Positions 59,051-64,000 of a stretch of DNA of 64,000 nucleotides are shown piece by piece (within the stretch, counting starts at the first letter, position 1; each line of letters opens with the position of its first letter). This DNA comes from an uncultured Ruminococcus sp. (lineage in GTDB: Bacteria; Bacillota; Clostridia; Lachnospirales; Lachnospiraceae). Made by a program: the position numbers and the translations under genes. Location of the stretch: the NCBI GenBank assembly GCA_900066355.1, contig FMEL01000001.1, positions 247,166 through 311,165 on the forward strand, read 5' to 3'. The notes under the pieces were generated by a model that was given only the letters and a program-made list of their open reading frames with translations, did not search any database and was not told where the DNA came from.

Positions 59051-60554
59051 GTAAATGCAACCCTTAGATCTTTTTGTTCTCAAACGCAGACATAGGGGTT
59101 GCATTTACCTCTGCAATCATAGTAACATGAACTTACTCTCAGGCTCCAACATGAAAGGAGTTTCTATTTATGAATACTTTTATTGAATCCAACAAAGGCA
59201 AACACTTTACACTCTCTGACAGAATCTCTATCGAGGCTGGCATCGAAAAAGGATGGAGCTTCAAAAAGATTGCTGACGAACTTGGCAAGAGCCCTTCCTC
59301 TGTTTCCAGGGAAGTTCGACGCCATCTGATCTTCTCCCCTCACTATTACGATGACCGCAGCCGCAGGAAATCCGAGTGCATTTATTTTTCTTCCTGCTCC
59401 AAACAGGGCGTCTGCGGTAATCTTTCCTGCTCCTCTCTTTGCTCTAAGTGTCGAAGCAGGAAATGCGCTTCTTTCTGTCCTTCTTTTACGACTGCTAAAT
59501 GCGAGCTCTTAAAAAAACCTCCTTATGTCTGTAACGCTTGTCCTAAGCTGCGCCGTTGTTCCCATGATTTCTTTTTCTACCGCGCCAAACATTCCCATGA
59601 TACCTCTTTGGAACTCCGTTCTTCCTCCCGCAGCGGCATTAATCTCTCCCCTGAAGAACTTGATCAGCTCGACAGGCTCGTTTCCCCACTTATAAAAAAG
59701 GGCCAGCCGCTTTCTCATATCTTTCTTTCTCATATGGAAGATATTCCCTGCTGTCAGCGTACTCTTTATTCCTACGTGGATAAGCAATATCTTTCTGTTA
59801 TCAACCTTGATCTTCCCAGAAAAGTCCGCTACAAAAAACGTAAAAAGAAACAGCTTGATACACCGGTTCCCGGATATCGAAAGAACCGTACTTACAGAGA
59901 TCTCCTGGATTTTCTTGCTTCTTCCCACGATTCTTCAATAGTAGAACTTGATGTAGTGGAAGGCGCCGGTGGTAAATCCGGTCCTGTCCTCCTTACTCTG
60001 TTCTTTCGGAACTGTTCCCTGATGCTTCTTTTTCTCTTGCCTGGTGACCGAAGGAAATATGTTCAGGATGTTTTTGATCTCCTGCTGTCTGAACTTGGCC
60101 CACAGACTTATTCACAGCTGTTTCCGATAATACTGACAGACAACGGGAGTTCTTTCCTGGATCCTTCATTATTTGAGATGCCGCACCGGCAGGATGTCCT
60201 TACAAAGGTCTTTTACTGCGACCCCATGTCCTCCTGGCAGAAAGGACGCCTGGAAAAGAATCATGAGTTTATACGTTATATCCTCCCAAAAGGAACTTCT
60301 TTTGACTCTCTTACTGAACAGAAAGTAAACCTTATGATGAATCACATCAACAGTACGGCAAGAGCCAGCCTGAATGGCTGCACTCCATTCCAGCTGGCTC
60401 TTCTTCTGCTTGATGCAAAACTGATGAGTCTCATGGATCTTCGATCAGTTCCCGCTGACCAGATCCACCTCAAGCCTGATCTTATAAAATAACAAACGCC
60501 CAAATATAATGCCTGAGAGAAGCAGTTTTCATCTCTTCAGACGGGTTGCATTTA
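59051..60554 (+). mobile_element. IS30-family insertion sequence
   Basis: A transposase gene is bracketed by inverted copies of TAAATGCAACCC (59052-59063 left, 60543-60554 right). An extra inverted copy (59096-59107) sits near the left end and forms a hairpin with the left one. A weaker fourth match (60711-60722) lies beyond the right end. The outer limits are therefore provisional, and no clear target duplication was found by eye. Confidence 0.75.
59170..60492 (+). CDS. IS30-family transposase
   Basis: The 440-residue protein has the IS30 N-terminal helix-turn-helix (IEKGWSFKKIADELGKSPSSV), a cysteine-rich region (about residues 75-135) and a DDE catalytic core: Asp in VELDVVEGAG, Asp in ILTDNGSSF and Glu in GRLEKNHEFIRYI. 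No frameshift or internal stop is seen, so it may be active. The ATG follows AAAGGAG. Confidence 0.9.
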   Translation: MNTFIESNKGKHFTLSDRISIEAGIEKGWSFKKIADELGKSPSSVSREVRRHLIFSPHYYDDRSRRKSECIYFSSCSKQGVCGNLSCSSLCSKCRSRKCASFCPSFTTAKCELLKKPPYVCNACPKLRRCSHDFFFYRAKHSHDTSLELRSSSRSGINLSPEELDQLDRLVSPLIKKGQPLSHIFLSHMEDIPCCQRTLYSYVDKQYLSVINLDLPRKVRYKKRKKKQLDTPVPGYRKNRTYRDLLDFLASSHDSSIVELDVVEGAGGKSGPVLLTLFFRNCSLMLLFLLPGDRRKYVQDVFDLLLSELGPQTYSQLFPIILTDNGSSFLDPSLFEMPHRQDVLTKVFYCDPMSSWQKGRLEKNHEFIRYILPKGTSFDSLTEQKVNLMMNHINSTARASLNGCTPFQLALLLLDAKLMSLMDLRSVPADQIHLKPDLIK

Positions 60555-60731
60555 GTCCTGCAAGATTCATGCCAGCCGTCTTATTTTGATGTTAAAAAGC
60601 TTCTGATTTTCATCTGCCTGTATTCTAAGTATAGCCTATTTCAACTGTAACTTCTATCTTATAATTGCATTTACTCTCTCAAAACACCTTATATTTAGCG
60701 TGATATACCCGGGTTGCAATAACTCTTGCAT
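60555..60731. other. non-coding stretch between IS30 and the truncated kinase
   Basis: AT-rich sequence with no supported gene. It contains a decayed copy of the IS end motif (60711-60722), which suggests a remnant of IS-mediated rearrangement at the kinase end. Confidence 0.4.
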
Positions 60732-61166
60732 TCAACCTTCCAGATAAATATCAATGACAAAACAACCACCGAAAATTATAATCGTAATCAAAATTTCAGT
60801 CCAGAAACTTTGAATTCCTCTCACCTGTACAATAGATACAATCTGCCACTGCAGAGAAGCAACAAACTCTGCCAACACAAATGCTCTGGCACAGCAATAT
60901 CCTGCCCCAAGAGGTTTCATGCTTCCTCCAACCATAAGAAATACATACATTATAGCAACAGCAATAATCATACAGGGAATCCATAAAACCTCTGATACAT
61001 TACCTGTCGCAACCAGAAAAGCACACTGCAATGCCAGCATAAGCAACACACCAATAAGAAAATGTGCAGATTTCATTTTTTCTCTTTTCAACATATAGAG
61101 ATAAACCAGACACGCTCCCCACTCCGCAATTGCTGTATAAATTCTTGGAATATCCTGGTATAACAT
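60732..61166 (-). pseudogene. GHKL sensor histidine kinase, only the membrane part remains
   Basis: The 144-residue reading frame is the membrane sensor half of a LytTR-associated GHKL kinase: about five spans, starting MLYQDIPRIYTAIAEWGA and ending at DIYLEG followed directly by TGA. Complete members are about 400-450 residues with a dimerisation helix and ATPase domain; neither H-box nor N/G boxes are found in the 178 nt before the IS or anywhere else in the window. The gene lies 28 nt after its partner regulator. Truncation by an IS-linked event is inferred. Confidence 0.75.
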
Positions 61167-61194
61167 AACTTCCTCCGTTATCCGCCCAACAAAA

Positions 61195-61899
61195 TTAATC
61201 CATGTTCAGATTTTGCAAAAGTTTATTCATAAATTCCTTTTTTCTAGTTCTGCTGACTGGTATATGTACACTATGAATCACACAGTCAGAACCAACAATG
61301 CCTTCTACATGATTCATGTTTACCAGATACCCCTTGGCGCACCGGAAGAAATTATGAACTATCAATTTTTCTTCCAGTTCCTTTAACGTAACTCTGGAAC
61401 TGTAATCCCCTCTTAAAGTATGAAAAACTGCATTATGTCCCTGTCCTTCAATAAAATAGATATCTGCTATATCTGTTTTTACGATTCCTTCTCCAATCGT
61501 AATCATAAGAAATTCCTTTGCTTCAGAACGAATACGTCCAATTGCTTTATCCAGTTTCTGCGAAAAAGAAAAATACTCAACTGGTTTTACTACATAATCC
61601 ATTGCATCAACTTCATATCCACGTACTGCATATTGGATCATATTTGTGATAAACATGATAATTACTTTCTGATCCATCTGACGGATTTTTTCTGCTGCTG
61701 TCATACCGTCCATAAACTGCATTTGGATATCCATCAGAATAATGTCAAAACCGCCACTGTAATTCTCTGTGATATCTTCTCCATCACCAAATACTGTAAC
61801 CTTTATTAATCTTCCCCTTTCCGTTTGATATTTCCGGATATACTCTGTTAATTGTTTTACGTAAATTTCTTCATCTTCCACAACTGCAATCTGTATCAT
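61195..61899 (-). CDS. LytTR-family response regulator
   Basis: The 234-residue protein has a receiver domain (IAVVEDEEIY; phosphoacceptor Asp in DIILMDIQMQFMDG; Lys in DYVVKPVEYF) and a C-terminal LytTR DNA-binding domain (KTDIADIYFIEGQGHNAVFHT and RVTLKELEEKL). It belongs to AgrA-like regulators. The ATG at 61899 has GGAGGG upstream. Its cognate kinase is truncated, so phosphorylation by its own partner is unlikely. Confidence 0.93.
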   Translation of the reverse strand: MIQIAVVEDEEIYVKQLTEYIRKYQTERGRLIKVTVFGDGEDITENYSGGFDIILMDIQMQFMDGMTAAEKIRQMDQKVIIMFITNMIQYAVRGYEVDAMDYVVKPVEYFSFSQKLDKAIGRIRSEAKEFLMITIGEGIVKTDIADIYFIEGQGHNAVFHTLRGDYSSRVTLKELEEKLIVHNFFRCAKGYLVNMNHVEGIVGSDCVIHSVHIPVSRTRKKEFMNKLLQNLNMD

Positions 61900-61992
61900 C
61901 CTATACCCTCCGCAAAAATTGCATTCTTTGTAACTGTTCAATCACACAATTTAGTTCCAGGTTTTTATTATTTTATAAATATCTTTTATTTC

Positions 61993-62021
61993 AGTATATC
62001 ACTGCTTCTTTCTTGCATCAA
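61993..62021 (-). promoter_or_regulatory. sigma-A promoter of the LytTR regulator
   Basis: TTGATG (62016-62021), 17-nt spacer and TATACT (61993-61998) on the minus strand, about 95 nt before the regulator start. Confidence 0.7.
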
Positions 62022-62099
62022 GCGGATCTAATTTTACAAATTACAGCTGTATAATCTGGTTTTCTTTTATCATATATCCACAGTAAATCTCCTCGTTCT

Positions 62100-62849
62100 T
62101 TAAATAGAAAGTAGAAATTCTGTTAAGTTTTCAATAGCATCTGGTTTTTCTGATAGTTCTTTCCCCATCAGTCCCTCTCCCATAATACCGGGATCCGCAC
62201 TAAGAGATACAGCGACTCGACTTGAATTCCATACAGCTTCATACATCATTTCCTGATTCTCTTTTGTTACTTTATTAAGAACGTAATAAAATGGTTTTCG
62301 AATACTTTCCGATAATTCCCCGATTTTTTGGGAAAGCTGCAGGGATTCATAAGATGGATCTATGATTATCAATATCAGATCTACACCGTTATCAATTCCA
62401 CGTCCAAAGTGTTCAATCCCAGCCTCCATATCCATTAGCGCAAATTGGTCTTCTGCAAGCCTGAGATTTTGGATAAATTGAGTCATAACAGTTCCCATAG
62501 CACAAGAACATCCTTCATTTGCTTGATGGATTTTTCCACTGGTCATCAGTTTTACACCGTCCTTCAGACTATAATAATCTTCCGGTATATCATCTATAGT
62601 CCAGTTTTCCTCAAAAAACTGATGAGTAAATTTTGATAACATCATATCATTTAAAACATTTTGCTTACCACCGAAATAGTCTGTAAAATCTCTGGGAAGC
62701 TTCATACCTAGCTGTCGGTGCAGACCATAATTAGATTCATCGGAATCAATTACCAAAATTTCTTTTCCTCGTCTGGCTAAAGCCTTAGCCAAAAGACTGG
62801 TTACCGTACTTTTTCCACATCCACCTTTTCCACAAACTGCTATTTTCAT
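62100..62849 (-). CDS. CooC-type P-loop ATPase (nickel/CODH maturation)
   Basis: CooC/AcsF proteins use ATP to help insert nickel into carbon monoxide dehydrogenase or acetyl-CoA synthase. The 249-residue MinD/ParA-fold protein has the deviant Walker A GKGGCGKSTVTSLLA (residues 7-21), DSDESNYG with the second Asp motif, and DMEAGIEHFGRG. The ATG at 62849 starts the MKIAVCGKGG typical of the family. Cys pair positions used for metal binding are CSCAMG (residues about 115). It is last in the VWA-zinc ribbon-CooC unit. Confidence 0.82.
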   Translation of the reverse strand: MKIAVCGKGGCGKSTVTSLLAKALARRGKEILVIDSDESNYGLHRQLGMKLPRDFTDYFGGKQNVLNDMMLSKFTHQFFEENWTIDDIPEDYYSLKDGVKLMTSGKIHQANEGCSCAMGTVMTQFIQNLRLAEDQFALMDMEAGIEHFGRGIDNGVDLILIIIDPSYESLQLSQKIGELSESIRKPFYYVLNKVTKENQEMMYEAVWNSSRVAVSLSADPGIMGEGLMGKELSEKPDAIENLTEFLLSI

Positions 62850-62916
62850 CTCTATATTTACTCCTTTTCTTTTTTCTAAATAATAAGAATTACATATGAC
62901 CATACTTCAAACTGTC

Positions 62917-63111
62917 TTACTCCACTTCCTCCAGTTCTGTTCCTTCTGGAAGAATATATCCGCAGTTATCACATACTCCGTCCTCTGCAAGTATCCCGTC
63001 TTTCACAAAGGCTTCAATGCCTCCCGGTTCATGACAGCGTGGACAATCTAATTCCTGTATCTTTTTCTGATTTCTTACATCCTGGCAATTGGCAAATTCA
63101 ATTTTACCCAT
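62917..63111 (-). CDS. small zinc-ribbon protein
   Basis: The 64-residue protein has two CxxC pairs (DCPRCHE and VCDNCGY) forming a probable zinc ribbon, with an acidic C-terminus. GGAG lies 8 nt before the ATG at 63111. It is 16 nt behind the VWA gene and before cooC. A role in metal handling is suggested only by context. Confidence 0.8.
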   Translation of the reverse strand: MGKIEFANCQDVRNQKKIQELDCPRCHEPGGIEAFVKDGILAEDGVCDNCGYILPEGTELEEVE

Positions 63112-63127
63112 AGTGATTTCTCCATTT

Positions 63128-64000
63128 TCATTCCATATCAATTTGTCTTCGCAAAAAAGTTCCTACCATACGGGAAAAATTGCTGATATTACGAATATAG
63201 GCAAAGTCTTTTCCATAGATTCTCTTTTCCACGGAGAGTTCTCCTTCATTCCCTACAAAAATACCAATTACGAAAATCCCCTGATTTCTGGCCCGACGCA
63301 CCTCATAAGCAGTATCTTTCACAGCTCCTTCTCCGTCATAGATCTTGGGCTGGCGGGTTCCTGGTCGTTGTATGCTCATATCACAGGGTTTTCCATCACT
63401 TAATACGATTAAAATCTTATTTTTTTCCGGTCGCTCCATGAGAGAGGAACAGACTGTTTTCAGTGCAAGCCCATCTCTGTTATTGGCATATGCCCGGAAT
63501 TGAAAGATTCTTTCATTTGTTTCCCTTGGATCTTCATAATCCCGAAATCTCTGAAGTACTGTATATCCCCAGAAAGCACAGTATCCTGTCACCCGATGAG
63601 GAATTCCTGCCTGGCTTAATGCTTCACTGATAATATATCCCTGCGCCGCTACCTGAGCCTGTCTGCCAGCTTGGGAACCACTGGAATCAATCAGGACGTC
63701 TATTACAAACTCAGAATCTTCAGATCTCTTTTTTCTATTAAATAACTTGTCATCGTCTGTTCTTCCAATTTTCCATAACCTCTCAGGAACAAGCTGCCCT
63801 GCATCAGATCTGCTGACAGAATCATCCTTTCGGATTATAAATGCCCGTTTCAGTGACTCTGTCAACACAGAAATATTTCTTTTGATGATCCAGTGATTAT
63901 TTCCATAATAGGCTTTATTTTTTTCAAACTGCAGCTGAGAAAAACGGTATTGATTATTTTTTATCACAGGGTTCTGTAAAATTCCATCTGTAAGATACAG
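63128..64000 (-). CDS. VWA-domain protein, NorD/CobT-like (partial, N-terminus outside window)
   Basis: The visible 290 residues read open to the window edge, so the N-terminus is missing. They contain a von Willebrand A domain: the MIDAS motif DVLIDSSGSQAG (Asp-x-Ser-x-Ser), NRDGLALKTVCSSL and LIVLSDGKPCDMSI. Relatives (NorD, CobT, CbbO) pair with MoxR-type AAA ATPases to insert metals or activate enzymes. An AAA partner should lie upstream, outside the window. Linkage with CooC suggests CODH/ACS maturation. Confidence 0.82.
   Translation of the reverse strand: MYLTDGILQNPVIKNNQYRFSQLQFEKNKAYYGNNHWIIKRNISVLTESLKRAFIIRKDDSVSRSDAGQLVPERLWKIGRTDDDKLFNRKKRSEDSEFVIDVLIDSSGSQAGRQAQVAAQGYIISEALSQAGIPHRVTGYCAFWGYTVLQRFRDYEDPRETNERIFQFRAYANNRDGLALKTVCSSLMERPEKNKILIVLSDGKPCDMSIQRPGTRQPKIYDGEGAVKDTAYEVRRARNQGIFVIGIFVGNEGELSVEKRIYGKDFAYIRNISNFSRMVGTFLRRQIDME

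Overview
The window reads as a low-to-mid GC, spore-forming, Gram-positive anaerobe of the Clostridia, most probably Lachnospiraceae and perhaps Blautia-like. The evidence is a clostridial S10/spc ribosomal gene order, a complete spoIIA operon and spoVA genes, a short alpha/beta-type SASP, a type Z S14, and a carbon monoxide dehydrogenase-type maturation cluster at the right edge. The genus is inference. No rRNA, tRNA or CRISPR array was found.

Layout. 1-7400 (minus): S10-spc ribosomal operon from rpsJ to the truncated rpsH, driven by one strong promoter and a long structured leader. 7483-12416 (minus): a degenerate signal-peptidase-like membrane protein, then tcdA-murB-rapZ-whiA-crh. 12608-15686 (plus): spoVAB-AC-AD-AE-AA, followed by sstT. 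17020-18494 (minus): spoIIAA-spoIIAB-sigF, convergent with sstT. 18718-26308 (minus): a zinc-ribbon/TPR protein, a 50-residue ORF, folC, an LTA-synthase-like sulfatase and valS. 26427-31006 (minus): an FtsX-type permease with a giant coiled coil, plus its ATPase. 31136-33508 (minus): a SASP, then pspC, DUF4097, DUF1700 and padR. 33701-35110 (plus): an rRNA m5C methyltransferase. 35202-42256 (minus): addA and addB. 42830-50048: nadE with a low-complexity acidic insert, hslO, a methyltransferase, a lipoprotein and a HelD-like helicase. 50790-55301 (minus): a MarR-controlled pair of ABC exporters. 56083-58891: a DUF4250 protein and clpB under CIRCE. 59051-60554: an IS30-family element. 60732 to the end: a decapitated GHKL kinase, a LytTR regulator, and a CooC / zinc-ribbon / VWA cluster running off the window.

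The most unusual signal is a pair of roughly 600-base non-coding elements (about 50176-50788 and 55435-56082) that bracket the marR-ABC-ABC operon. They share a two-domain architecture. Their main helices differ in sequence but keep pairing, as expected of structured RNA, and both copies start right after the stop codon of a minus-strand gene. Other notable points are a structured rpsN-rpsH spacer, a foldable S10 leader, a Crh-like HPr with Glu15, a permuted spoVA order, and an IS30-linked rearrangement junction.
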